Source: a virus
Reading direction: 5' to 3' (one strand)
Virus record (IMG/VR): IMGVR_UViG_3300042445_002481
Location: 1-64,000 of that record
Length of the DNA stretch: 64,000 nucleotides
The notes below the pieces were generated by a model that did not search any database, was not told the DNA's origin, and saw nothing but the letters and a program-made list of their open reading frames with translations. The translations under genes and the position numbers were made by a program. Shown here piece by piece: positions 15,187-24,605 of the stretch (positions are counted from its first letter, which is position 1; each line of letters opens with the position of its first letter).

Positions 15187-15783
15187 CTACCAAGGGTATA
15201 TAGAACCCTCGCGGTCCATGGGGTGTTCTCGATGGTAATTCCTAAAGAACAGTATATAGTTTACTCTATTTCCAGCGGCTATCTTCCTAACTCCATGAAG
15301 ATTGGCAGCATTGCCTCTAAACATTATTAGGTCCCCTGCTTCCAGCTTCACCTCTAACCCGTGATGCTCAAAGAACAACTCCCCACCTTCATAGTCACTG
15401 TTGATCATAAGGATACATGAGTAATGCTCTTCTACATCAGGTTTATCCGGGTAGACATCACCATCATCATCATGAGCAAGATTCTCAGAACCAGTTGCCA
15501 TTACATTTCCAAAAGCTCTTTTTAGTTCAAAGGTGTTGTAGTTCATTTCGTAGTTCTCTAAAAAGTGCTTATAAGCAATGGAGATGGCGTCTACTAGCTC
15601 CGGATGAGGCAGGTTCTCTGGAGTCTCCCTAAGGTCTCTAGACTCTATACCAAAGTGACTATAGCCATCACGAGGATCAAAATCCGGATCAGCGCCAGCT
15701 ACCATCTCCTTAGCGATCTGCCTACAGCGCTCTTTAGATATGACATTCTTAACTAAAGTGTATACAGATTGAATATTAGACAT
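15187..15783 (-). CDS. 2OG-Fe(II) oxygenase, prolyl-hydroxylase-like
   Basis: From the ATG at 15781-15783 the protein is 198 residues; a longer in-frame start at 15822 adds 13 residues that overlap the upstream gene and look non-native. Triad H104-x-D106 (LAHDDDG) and H163 (LHGVRKI), with R173 as 2-oxoglutarate anchor. The core block is SDYEGGELFF. The ATG overlaps the stop of the Cys-rich gene at 15776 (ATGTCTAA), showing coupling. Confidence 0.88.
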   Translation of the reverse strand: MSNIQSVYTLVKNVISKERCRQIAKEMVAGADPDFDPRDGYSHFGIESRDLRETPENLPHPELVDAISIAYKHFLENYEMNYNTFELKRAFGNVMATGSENLAHDDDGDVYPDKPDVEEHYSCILMINSDYEGGELFFEHHGLEVKLEAGDLIMFRGNAANLHGVRKIAAGNRVNYILFFRNYHREHPMDREGSIYPW

Positions 15784-15937
15784 CAACTTCTTTTTTCTGA
15801 ATGTCAGCCGAGTGGCACTCACAACTACATCTGTGCCTAGGAAACTCCCTTATACACTCTTCATCGTTCCCATCCATACACCATCCAAATAGGACCGTTT
15901 TTTCCGATGCTGATTCTTCAACAATAGGGGCGTTCAT
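15776..15937 (-). CDS. Cys-rich small protein (53 aa)
   Basis: From ATG (15935-15937) to TAA (15776-15778). Six cysteines and two C-terminal histidines (RHRCSCECHS) could form a metal site. The first residues, MNAPIV, and their DNA match the 5' ends of three other genes (19255, 21606, 22198). It lies 2 nt after the zinc-ribbon gene and overlaps the oxygenase start, so the three form an operon. Function unknown. Confidence 0.55.
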   Translation of the reverse strand: MNAPIVEESASEKTVLFGWCMDGNDEECIREFPRHRCSCECHSADIQKKEVDV

Positions 15938-15939
15938 TA

Positions 15940-16317
15940 CTAGGCATCTAACTTAGCTGGAATAGCTCCACGAACAAGCTCTTCCCAGTTCGTATATTCA
16001 AACCAGTTTTTCTTCATTAAGTGCAATGTCCAATCTAAAACATCGTGAACAGTAGAGATTCGATCAATAGAGATGTCATAGTCATTCATACGTTCCATGT
16101 CTTCTTTGTAGCATTTAGAGCATGTAATAGACCATTCTCCGCCTTCAGGCAGACTCATAAGATCAGCCATGCTGTAGACACCATTGGATCTTTTATCCAA
16201 CTCAGCTCCAGCCAGCAGAGCATCATATGCTTTATTCATTTCAGCACCACGCAGCCATACCCAGCCTTCGCTAGCAATCTTGTTGCAGTGGTTACACATC
16301 CAAAGTACTTCACTCAT
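15940..16317 (-). CDS. Zinc-ribbon hypothetical protein (125 aa)
   Basis: Two CxxC pairs, MCNHC near residue 8-11 and CSKC near 66-69, form a probable zinc site split by a ~55-residue insert. The C-terminal half is helical and Trp-rich. AAAGG lies 6 nt before the ATG; a strong promoter is at 16347-16375. First gene of the leftward unit to 15187 or further. Function unknown. Confidence 0.6.
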   Translation of the reverse strand: MSEVLWMCNHCNKIASEGWVWLRGAEMNKAYDALLAGAELDKRSNGVYSMADLMSLPEGGEWSITCSKCYKEDMERMNDYDISIDRISTVHDVLDWTLHLMKKNWFEYTNWEELVRGAIPAKLDA

Positions 16318-16346
16318 TTGTTGCCTTTCTTTAGCTTTGTAGATAC

Positions 16347-16375
16347 AACGTACAGTACTTTTAGTGGTTTGTCAA
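16347..16375 (-). promoter_or_regulatory. Strong leftward promoter with GTACTGTA element
   Basis: TTGACA (-35, 16370-16375), a 17-nt spacer and TACGTT (-10, 16347-16352), on the minus strand. TTGACAAACC and GTACTGTA are shared, in the same register, with the promoter at 3903-3931. Confidence 0.6.
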
Positions 16376-16387
16376 TATTTGCGTCTA

Positions 16388-17275
16388 CTATTTTTTATCC
16401 CCAAGTAGACCCTCTACTACAGCTTTAGGTACCCTACCAAACCAAGCCTCTTTGTCTTCTCTGCCAAAACTTAGCAGTAAATCATCTCCTACCCCCAAAA
16501 GTCCGGTGCCAAACTCGATGCCCCTTTCAACAAGAAAAAACTCTCTAGAAACAGCTTTAATTTCTAGATCCGAGTCAAACTCTACAAACAAATGAGAGTA
16601 AGTCCTTTCTATCCCCTCATGAATACCAAAAGTCATAGGGTTATAGTACGAGTTCTTTTTTAGATAGGTCTTGTGGCACAGAGCTAAGTAGCCGTCACCC
16701 CAAGGGATTAAGCTACTACCACCACGAATGTTATCTGGAAGCTCAGACACAAAAACAAAATCATTTGCTTCCGACTCTAACTTAGTCATCCAATTCTTTT
16801 CCGGCGTTGCTACGACCTCACCTGGGTATGTCTTTACGTGGGTTGCATGTAAGTCTTTATTTAAAGAGTAGATAGCTATTCTAGCTCTAGGCGTGTGGTC
16901 CTCTAGAATAACTACGCTTAAAAACCACTCACTATCCCTGACTAAAAGCCTTGCGTCCTCTGCACCTCTAGTTAGCTTTGGCTCCTTAGAGAAAGAAAGC
17001 TTTTTCCACTCTGTTGGATTAAGGTCATCATCAAGAAAGCTGAAGTATGTAGCATTAACTACTGAGCGATCTCCTGAAGGAATGTTCAAAGATCCAAACT
17101 TTGTATCAAGCGTATAGTTGGTGCGTCTAGCTACTATTGCTAGTCTGCCATTAGCACCCCTAGCTACAGCTGGGTTAAATGCCATAGGAAGGCTGTCAGT
17201 ATTTATGCGCCAAACCGAGCCACCTAAATCAGTTAAGGACGGGCTGTCTGGAGCTAAACCAGATATGGCTTTCAA
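16388..17275 (-). CDS. Beta-propeller protein, GH130/GH43-like (295 aa)
   Basis: The order of motifs FNPAVAR, EDARLL, a KNWM segment, RGGSSLI with GYLALCH, and GTGLLG follows the five-bladed propeller of GH130 phosphorylases and related glycan enzymes. Length is typical. A role in glycan cleavage or phosphorolysis, or glycan binding, is inferred; catalytic residues cannot be assigned with confidence. It overlaps the DUF2061 gene by 4 nt. Confidence 0.5.
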   Translation of the reverse strand: MKAISGLAPDSPSLTDLGGSVWRINTDSLPMAFNPAVARGANGRLAIVARRTNYTLDTKFGSLNIPSGDRSVVNATYFSFLDDDLNPTEWKKLSFSKEPKLTRGAEDARLLVRDSEWFLSVVILEDHTPRARIAIYSLNKDLHATHVKTYPGEVVATPEKNWMTKLESEANDFVFVSELPDNIRGGSSLIPWGDGYLALCHKTYLKKNSYYNPMTFGIHEGIERTYSHLFVEFDSDLEIKAVSREFFLVERGIEFGTGLLGVGDDLLLSFGREDKEAWFGRVPKAVVEGLLGDKK

Positions 17276-17472
17276 GACCTACCCCAACGCACACCAAGCC
17301 ATACACGCTCATGCACGTAATACAAAACAAAGTTAATTAGGTTAGACACCACAGTTAATGAGAGCGCAAAAGCCCAGCTCCCTGTCATGGCATAGCCAAT
17401 CAATAGAGTGCTGACAATTGCAATCACGCGCCAAGTCAATGACTTAGCTAAGGATCTTCTTTTACTTACCAT
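17272..17472 (-). CDS. DUF2061-like small membrane protein (66 aa)
   Basis: Starting at ATG 17470-17472 the protein reads MVSKRRSLAKSLTWR, matching the S-x-x-KxxTWR start of DUF2061 proteins, followed by two hydrophobic segments and YYVHERVW. A longer start would read through the tRNA gene at 17474, so it is rejected. DUF2061 proteins are membrane proteins of unknown function. Confidence 0.7.
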   Translation of the reverse strand: MVSKRRSLAKSLTWRVIAIVSTLLIGYAMTGSWAFALSLTVVSNLINFVLYYVHERVWLGVRWGRS

Positions 17473-17473
17473 G

Positions 17474-17546
17474 TCCCCGCCATCGGACTCGAACCGATAC
17501 TGTACCGATTTTAAGTCGGCTCTCTCTGCCATTGGAGTACACGGGG
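17474..17546 (-). tRNA. tRNA with UAA anticodon (Leu?), short variable loop
   Basis: The complement folds as a cloverleaf: 7-bp acceptor CCCCGTG/GGCGGGG with one mismatch, anticodon stem GCCGA/TCGGT, loop CTTAAAA (anticodon TAA), 5-bp T-arm ATCGG/CCGAT with TTCGAGT loop. The variable loop is only about 5 nt, whereas tRNA-Leu normally has a long variable arm. No CCA is encoded. UAA would read UUA (Leu). Identity is therefore assigned from the anticodon only. Confidence 0.7.
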
Positions 17547-17547
17547 T

Positions 17548-17823
17548 TTAAGGCCTTAAGTCTTTTTTAATTTTTACTAGAGCTGTCTCAGGGTACTTAT
17601 TAATTCCGCCCCTAAACAAAGCTGGCATCCTGCCTTTTTGATTGTTGCTTCGCTTCCACTTCTTTATAAAAGCTCTAATCTTTAGGGCATGAGCAACCTC
17701 GACTTGGCCGTCAGCATCCATCTCTAGAAACCCAATTCGTCTCCACGAATATAAGGTATGGGGAGACATACCTATAGCTTCAGCAACCTGACGTATGTTG
17801 CCTTTTTCAATCATGTATCTCAA
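17548..17823 (-). CDS. Small helix-turn-helix DNA-binding protein (91 aa)
   Basis: Residues about 8-30, GNIRQVAEAIGMSPHTLYSW, form a MerR/excisionase-like helix-turn-helix. The C-terminal half is Lys/Arg-rich (KKWKRSNNQKGR). It is likely a phage regulator. The first start is TTG at 17823; an ATG at 17812-17814 (residue 4) is also possible. It lies between two tRNAs. Confidence 0.6.
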   Translation of the reverse strand: MRYMIEKGNIRQVAEAIGMSPHTLYSWRRIGFLEMDADGQVEVAHALKIRAFIKKWKRSNNQKGRMPALFRGGINKYPETALVKIKKDLRP

Positions 17824-17837
17824 AACCTTTCTTCTGT

Positions 17838-17910
17838 CGAGACTGCGGGACTTGAACCCGCGACCGAACGGTTATGAGCCGTTTGCTCTAACCAGCTGAG
17901 CTAAGTCTCG
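17838..17910 (-). tRNA. tRNA-Met (CAU), elongator type or Ile2
   Basis: A complete cloverleaf on the complement: perfect 7-bp acceptor CGAGACT/AGTCTCG, anticodon stem AACGG/CCGTT, loop CTCATAA (anticodon CAT) and T-arm GCGGG/CCCGC with TTCAAGT loop. The first acceptor pair is matched and the anticodon stem lacks three G-C pairs, so it is not an initiator. An Ile2 identity (lysidine-modified CAU) cannot be excluded. Confidence 0.9.
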
Positions 17911-17915
17911 TTTGT

Positions 17916-18131
17916 TTAAGCATCTGCCTTCCAATGAAGGTAAGACCTAATATATACCGCTCCATAGGCAATAGCAGAAACTATAAACCCATATTGCTCT
18001 GTAGCTATAGCATAAGCTATCCAAATGGTTTCACCAAATAAGAGGACAAACCATCCCCATAGGGTTTTCCTACCAACAAAGTAGATTCCGGCTACACCAA
18101 TGACAGCAAGTACCCATGACCATAGCTCCAT
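17916..18131 (-). CDS. Small membrane protein (71 aa)
   Basis: Three hydrophobic, Trp-rich segments within 71 residues and a short C-terminal charged end (HWKADA). The Trp spacing loosely recalls part of PnuC-type transporters, but it is far too short to be one. It directly follows (shares one base with) the methyltransferase gene. Function unknown. Confidence 0.55.
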   Translation of the reverse strand: MELWSWVLAVIGVAGIYFVGRKTLWGWFVLLFGETIWIAYAIATEQYGFIVSAIAYGAVYIRSYLHWKADA

Positions 18132-18817
18132 TACTGCCTCTCCGACATAAAGTCTTTTATACGCTTTTTAGCTAAAATTAATTTATCTTCAGATACATCA
18201 TTAAAAATAAACTTACGACCAAGCTCTATAGCTACTAAAGGTACAGTACCAGATCCAGCGAATAAATCGCAAACTGTATCCCCTTCTCTAGAGAAGTTTT
18301 CTATCATTTCTCGATATAAACCGGCTGGAGCGGATCCAGTAGTCATATAGTCATCTCGATACTTTTTTAGTTCCTGCTCAGCTTCTTCCCAGGAATTAGT
18401 TAAAATGTACGGACCGGATGGGTCATCTCCCGGACCCCAAACGTTTTTAGCATAATGAGCAAAAATTATGGTACTGACAGCGTGCATATTTGGAGATGTA
18501 GAGTAGTCCCACATTCGGATACTTTGAAGCTCTAAAGATGTTTTAGAGGCTATTTTAGATATGACACCAAGACCTAAATACGTGTTTTCTAAAGCAATAA
18601 AGATGTGACCATCTGGTTTTAAGGCGTACTCCATGTGAGCCACAGACGTAGCCACGTTGTTCCAGTATGCCTCTAAGCTTTCAACATTTTGCATTTGCTT
18701 AGACGGGTCACCACCATTAAACACCAGCTCCGACATGTAGTACGGAGGATGCCCAATAAATAGATCTACGGACTCTTTCTCAAGAAACCTCTCTGCAGCG
18801 TCCTTACAATAAAACAT
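18131..18817 (-). CDS. DNA methyltransferase, N6/N4 class, with HPPY variant
   Basis: Motif order is that of beta-class DNA methyltransferases: catalytic block first (IGHPPYY, 21-27) and the SAM-binding block last (DLFAGSG, 184-190, then TVPLVAIELGR). The catalytic motif is usually (D/N/S)PPY; here His replaces the first residue (H23). At 228 residues it is short but has both halves. It may protect phage DNA from restriction, or be inactive as a methylase because of H23. It directly follows dUTPase. Confidence 0.75.
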   Translation of the reverse strand: MFYCKDAAERFLEKESVDLFIGHPPYYMSELVFNGGDPSKQMQNVESLEAYWNNVATSVAHMEYALKPDGHIFIALENTYLGLGVISKIASKTSLELQSIRMWDYSTSPNMHAVSTIIFAHYAKNVWGPGDDPSGPYILTNSWEEAEQELKKYRDDYMTTGSAPAGLYREMIENFSREGDTVCDLFAGSGTVPLVAIELGRKFIFNDVSEDKLILAKKRIKDFMSERQ

Positions 18818-19255
18818 CTAAACTCCTGTAGAGCCAAATCCGCATTCGCCTCTGTCAGACTCAGTAAGGGCGTCTACCCTATTAAACTCTACCGTCTCAA
18901 CTTTCTGCACAACCAGCTGAGCAATTCTATCTCCAGGAGCAATGTAGACGTCTACGGTTGATGTGTTGTGTAGAAGTACTCCAACCTCACCCCTGTAGCC
19001 CGAGTCTATAGTTCCAGGAGCATTAAGAACGGTCACTCCTTGCTTCATTGCCAATCCACTCCTAGGGTGCACCAGACCAACGTAGCCATAAGGAAGCGCA
19101 ATCTTGATGCCGGTCTTCATAAGCACATGACCACCAGCAGGAACATACCCACCCTCACTTGCATGTAGGTCTGAACCAGCATCTCCATCCCTTGCATAAA
19201 TAGGAACGTATCCGCCTTCTAGTACTTCGATGTTAACAATAGGGGCGTCTGTCAT
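18818..19255 (-). CDS. dut: dUTP diphosphatase
   Basis: All five trimeric dUTPase motifs are present in 145 residues: GDAGSDLHA, PRSGLAMK, GTIDSGYRGEVGV, GDRIAQLVV and RGECGFGSTG. It hydrolyses dUTP to dUMP and diphosphate, limiting uracil in phage DNA and feeding dTMP synthesis together with the nrd genes. GAGGAG precedes the start. The 5' coding sequence after MTD matches the API tag of three neighbouring genes. Confidence 0.96.
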   Translation of the reverse strand: MTDAPIVNIEVLEGGYVPIYARDGDAGSDLHASEGGYVPAGGHVLMKTGIKIALPYGYVGLVHPRSGLAMKQGVTVLNAPGTIDSGYRGEVGVLLHNTSTVDVYIAPGDRIAQLVVQKVETVEFNRVDALTESDRGECGFGSTGV

Positions 19256-19280
19256 TTTTAATCTCCTCAGTTGCTTTATT

Positions 19281-19299
19281 AAATAAGCTTAGCTTATTT
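19281..19299. terminator. Perfect 9-bp palindrome across a stop codon
   Basis: AAATAAGCT-T-AGCTTATTT spans the TAA of the SGNH gene at 19294, 26 nt before the dUTPase start. Low GC and a 1-nt loop make it a weak terminator; an operator is equally possible. Confidence 0.35.
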
Positions 19300-20247
19300 T
19301 TGCTTTATTTTCTCATAAAAAGTTTCACAAACATGTACATGATAGTGAACTCCAGGATGAGACTTATTGACACTCTCTTTGTCAAGCATTCCATCATACC
19401 CAGAGTAGAAATTCTCTCCAAATAGGTCTAGTAACTCTTGATGACAAGTAGTAGGGGGGTCTTTAGAATAAGACACATAGTTGGAGTATGCATCTGCAGC
19501 CCAATCTTCTTTCGCAGCTAAGACCAGCAAATCCATTTCGGGATCCCAAGTTGACCAAAATAACTCTATCCCAGCTGATTTGCAATAGATTATTAAAGAG
19601 TTTATTGCTTTAAATGCTGAATACACCCCATACTCGGGAGGGATAAACTGCAAAAGATCATGAGGCTTTTTTGAATAATTAGGTCTAGTTTTTGTTGGCG
19701 TAGTATACAGACTAGACTCAACGATTTTTATGGGGGGGTCCCCCATGTCTGGGCTAACTACAGAGTAGTCCCTGTCAGAAATCATGGTCACCCGTTGGGT
19801 ATCAGGAAAAAGCACTACAGCTATTTTAGGATTTCCATACTGATAGAAGTATCTGAATAAGTTGTCAACAATAGACTCTGCAGCCCACCCGGGAGTAGCT
19901 AAGTTTACGTGCTCTAAATTTAATGTTTCTGCTAGAAGGGTAGACCAAATACCACTATATGGGACACCTACTCCAAAAGTTACAGAACATCCAGCTGTAA
20001 CAAGAGGAACATGCTTAAACTCTTTCGACCTATACCCCAAAGTATTTAGTTTGTACTCGTTGATTGAGTCTCTATAGTTTCTCACAAGAGGGTCGTCATG
20101 CTTACTTAAAAACAAACTTTGAGCGTCTTCATCAACTTCTAATTTAGAAAGTTCTTTAAAAAAACGAGATTTATCTATTTCAGGATCCGAGAAGATATTG
20201 AACTTAGGTAGATTATTTAGAGAAAACTCTTCACCGCTGCTACCCAT
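19294..20247 (-). CDS. SGNH-like hydrolase or acyltransferase (317 aa)
   Basis: The domain opens with TAGCSVTFGVGVP (S88 as candidate nucleophile) and ATPGWA, continues with a shared middle block (RYFYQYGNPKIAVVLFPD) and ends with SHPGVHYHVH (H297 onward). It is a clear paralogue of the C-terminal half of the protein at 12659 but lacks the Rossmann domain. Enzymes of this fold remove or add acyl groups on glycans or small molecules. The substrate is unknown; fibre or wall glycans are plausible. Confidence 0.65.
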   Translation of the reverse strand: MGSSGEEFSLNNLPKFNIFSDPEIDKSRFFKELSKLEVDEDAQSLFLSKHDDPLVRNYRDSINEYKLNTLGYRSKEFKHVPLVTAGCSVTFGVGVPYSGIWSTLLAETLNLEHVNLATPGWAAESIVDNLFRYFYQYGNPKIAVVLFPDTQRVTMISDRDYSVVSPDMGDPPIKIVESSLYTTPTKTRPNYSKKPHDLLQFIPPEYGVYSAFKAINSLIIYCKSAGIELFWSTWDPEMDLLVLAAKEDWAADAYSNYVSYSKDPPTTCHQELLDLFGENFYSGYDGMLDKESVNKSHPGVHYHVHVCETFYEKIKQK

Positions 20248-20572
20248 CGCGGTCTGCTTTCTTTGCGGCTTTCTTCTCTTTGTACTCTACTGCAAGATTG
20301 CCGACGGTCTGATTCTTATAATGCACCGTTTTTATCTGCCCCAGTCTAAAACTTCTCATAGACTCTGAACCCTTAGGGCCGCCCCAAACATCTATCCATT
20401 CGGTGGTAGGAGTGGTGACTTTCTTTACAAACCTAAATCTTCCCCGGACGCCACGAATCTTTAGTTCAGTCCCAAAAGAAACGTTTCTGCCATTGACCTG
20501 AATCTCGGTCTCGCAAATCCAAGCGCTATTTGGTCTTGGGCCTGACGGCTCTTGACTCTTTCTTTTGGCCAC
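20240..20572 (-). CDS. Hypothetical basic beta-rich protein (110 aa)
   Basis: Basic, beta-rich protein with RGVRGRFRFVKKV and WIDVWGGPKG segments, possibly nucleic-acid-binding. It overlaps both neighbours (8 nt and 47 nt). No family assigned. Confidence 0.55.
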   Translation of the reverse strand: MAKRKSQEPSGPRPNSAWICETEIQVNGRNVSFGTELKIRGVRGRFRFVKKVTTPTTEWIDVWGGPKGSESMRSFRLGQIKTVHYKNQTVGNLAVEYKEKKAAKKADRDG

Positions 20573-20927
20573 TTGCAGGCTCCTCTTCTAGTTGCAACCA
20601 TGCGATAACTTCAGGATTGTCTTTGATGAACAGTAGCATAGGGGACTCCCAAATGCCAATAAAATGATGCTCCCAAACTTCATACCCGTCTTTACTGTCT
20701 GGTTGCTTCATTCCTGCAGCATGTACCATACCTATTGCATGAATTACTTCATGTAGGAGCGTTTGCTGTTTCTTGTTGAAGGCGATAGAGGCGTCTATTA
20801 CTATTAGGTTCCCCTGGTCCAAAGTGTAACCATAAGAGTTATCGTTAAGGGTGCCGTCTTGCTTTACGCTACGCTCTTCGACCTTAAAGATCTGCGCACC
20901 AATTTTTACTTTACTCGGGACTGCCAC
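20526..20927 (-). CDS. HExxH zincin-like metallopeptidase (133 aa)
   Basis: HEVIH at 59-63 within TLLHEVIHAIGM is a zinc-metalloprotease signature; an HH pair downstream (EVWEHHFIG) may hold the third ligand. Size and context resemble small phage ImmA/SprT-like zincins. The target is unknown. It overlaps the recombinase gene by 17 nt and the next gene by 47 nt. Confidence 0.65.
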   Translation of the reverse strand: MAVPSKVKIGAQIFKVEERSVKQDGTLNDNSYGYTLDQGNLIVIDASIAFNKKQQTLLHEVIHAIGMVHAAGMKQPDSKDGYEVWEHHFIGIWESPMLLFIKDNPEVIAWLQLEEEPASGQKKESRAVRPKTK

Positions 20928-21606
20928 TCTTATCGCCTGTCTCAGTTGCGGCGTCTACTATATTCTTTACAGTTGACGCGTACCATTTTCTACCATTCTG
21001 CGTAGGAATGCCATCAGCGTTCAGCTCATCAGCAATCTTTCCATAGGCGCGTCCACTGTTTCTTTGTAGCATAATCCGCTCCTTAATGTCAAGAGGCGTC
21101 TTATTTTTCGGACCCATGTCTACACCCCATACGATACCACGATCTCGACGGTCCTTATGGACGTCCTTTTGCCGCGCGGCTATTATGCCTCTTTCCATCT
21201 CAGCGAGCGCCGACATCACCGTCACAACGAAGCGCCCCTGGTAGGTCGAGGTGTCTAGGTTTAGGTCCAACATGATCAACCTCCACCCCTCCTTGTTGGC
21301 CCTATCCACGATATCCAAAAAGTCTGTAGTACTCCTTGCCAGTCTGTCTATTCTTGTAACAATAAGGGCGTCTACTTCTTTGCGCTTTAGTCGCCCCAGC
21401 GCATCGGTTAGGGCCGGCCTACCAGTAATCGACTTACCGGACTTGCCCTCCTCACGCACCAGCTCCCACGACTCAAAGCCATGAAACTCAGCAGCGTTCA
21501 CCATCGTGCGTTCCTGCACGTCCAGCGACACTCCATCATTAACCTGCAACTGAGTAGATACTCGGGCATAGAGAAGAGCTTTGCCAGATTTAATAGGGGC
21601 GTCCAT
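20911..21606 (-). CDS. Serine recombinase (resolvase/invertase family)
   Basis: LLYARVSTQ places the catalytic serine at S17. GKSGKSITGRPAL, RIDRLARS and the helix with MSALAEMERGII follow the resolvase catalytic core; the C-terminal part contains a helix-turn-helix (AYGKIADELNADGIPTQNG). At 231 residues it is of the small resolvase/invertase type, not a large integrase. It could resolve multimers or invert a DNA segment. It could also be a homing passenger. Its first residues MDAPIK match those of the next gene. Confidence 0.88.
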   Translation of the reverse strand: MDAPIKSGKALLYARVSTQLQVNDGVSLDVQERTMVNAAEFHGFESWELVREEGKSGKSITGRPALTDALGRLKRKEVDALIVTRIDRLARSTTDFLDIVDRANKEGWRLIMLDLNLDTSTYQGRFVVTVMSALAEMERGIIAARQKDVHKDRRDRGIVWGVDMGPKNKTPLDIKERIMLQRNSGRAYGKIADELNADGIPTQNGRKWYASTVKNIVDAATETGDKSGSPE

Positions 21607-21613
21607 TACTTCC

Positions 21614-22198
21614 TCACGATAGGGCCAAATGATCTAAGTCGGTCATCCACAGCAAGATAGAGTATCTAACTTCGTTTATCTCGCGGACTCCGTGCATGCC
21701 CGCTTCATGAGACGGGAATATGACTAAGTCTCCAGCTTCTGGTTTGTATGTGTAGTCAAAGTCTTCGAAGTAAAGTTCCCCGCCATTTGTCATGGTGTTT
21801 AGATAGAGGCTGCCAGTGTACTTAATGTGCATGCTTTTTCCGTAGTCTGTGTCCTGATGGACCTCTACGATGGCACCCGGGTACTGCTTTGCAATCCAAA
21901 GAACGCAGGGATATAGCCCATCTGTCACAGTGAAGTTTGCTTGGATTTCTTCAATAATCTGGCTAAAGTAGCGCTGTAATACTTCTCGCTTATCCGCGAC
22001 TAAGTCTAGGTTTAAGTGCGTCCAGCGGTCGTAGTAGTCATTAAGCTCTTTGCCAAACTGTAAGGCTAAGCGTTTACCCCCGTGATCACTTGCAAACTCA
22101 TCTAAGTGGTTTGTCTCTAGGTAGTCTATGTAATCAATCAGTAGCTTGACTTCTGGCTTTTTAATGAAGTTTTTAATGACTTTGATAGGGGCGTCCAT
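21614..22198 (-). CDS. 2OG-Fe(II) oxygenase, prolyl-hydroxylase-like
   Basis: A 194-residue dioxygenase with triad H114-x-D116 (EVHQDTD) and H169 (MHGVREI), and R178 as 2-oxoglutarate anchor (VRYSILLW). The core strand is NGGELYF. GGAG lies just before the ATG. It starts MDAPIK like the recombinase downstream. It follows the terminator of the collagen-like fibre gene at 22257 on the same strand, so it sits next to a possible substrate. Confidence 0.88.
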   Translation of the reverse strand: MDAPIKVIKNFIKKPEVKLLIDYIDYLETNHLDEFASDHGGKRLALQFGKELNDYYDRWTHLNLDLVADKREVLQRYFSQIIEEIQANFTVTDGLYPCVLWIAKQYPGAIVEVHQDTDYGKSMHIKYTGSLYLNTMTNGGELYFEDFDYTYKPEAGDLVIFPSHEAGMHGVREINEVRYSILLWMTDLDHLALS

Positions 22199-22213
22199 TA
22201 CTCCAGTTTATAA

Positions 22214-22246
22214 CAAAAAACCCCTCCCATTACAGGAGGGGCTTTT
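22214..22246 (-). terminator. Rho-independent terminator of the collagen-like fibre gene
   Basis: Stem CCCCTCC (22221-22227) / GGAGGGG (22235-22241) with A-rich left and T-rich right flanks. On the minus strand the hairpin is followed by TTTTTTG, ending the transcript of the gene at 22257. Confidence 0.85.
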
Positions 22247-22256
22247 TCAGTTAAAA

Positions 22257-24422
<2,166 letters not shown>

Positions 24423-24605
24423 AGCGTTTTATCCTAAAAATGTGGGCGGGAAGAGCTCCCTAGAATATTATGACAGACCTAAAACAGCGCTAGTTAAGGG
24501 GTGTTTTGTATAACCTTAGGATTAAGTTTATACGGACTTTTTGTACAGTACCTTTTGTACATTAACCTTTAAAACACTGGCAACCAATATGCTATATTTA
24601 GTACC
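24423..24605. promoter_or_regulatory. Intergenic region upstream of the minus-strand fibre gene
   Basis: 183 bp between two leftward genes. It contains TGTACAGTACC near 24542-24552, related to the GTACTGTA element of two promoters. I see no convincing -35/-10 pair and no small gene. Confidence 0.35.

Noticed and set aside
17272-17532. Longer form of the DUF2061 gene starting at 17532
   Set aside because: The extra 20 codons are entirely the tRNA gene at 17474-17546 read as protein; the internal ATG fits the family start.
20911-21606. Serine recombinase as evidence of an integrated prophage
   Set aside because: It is of the small resolvase/invertase type, no attachment sites or host genes are visible, and all neighbours are phage-like; integration is not supported.
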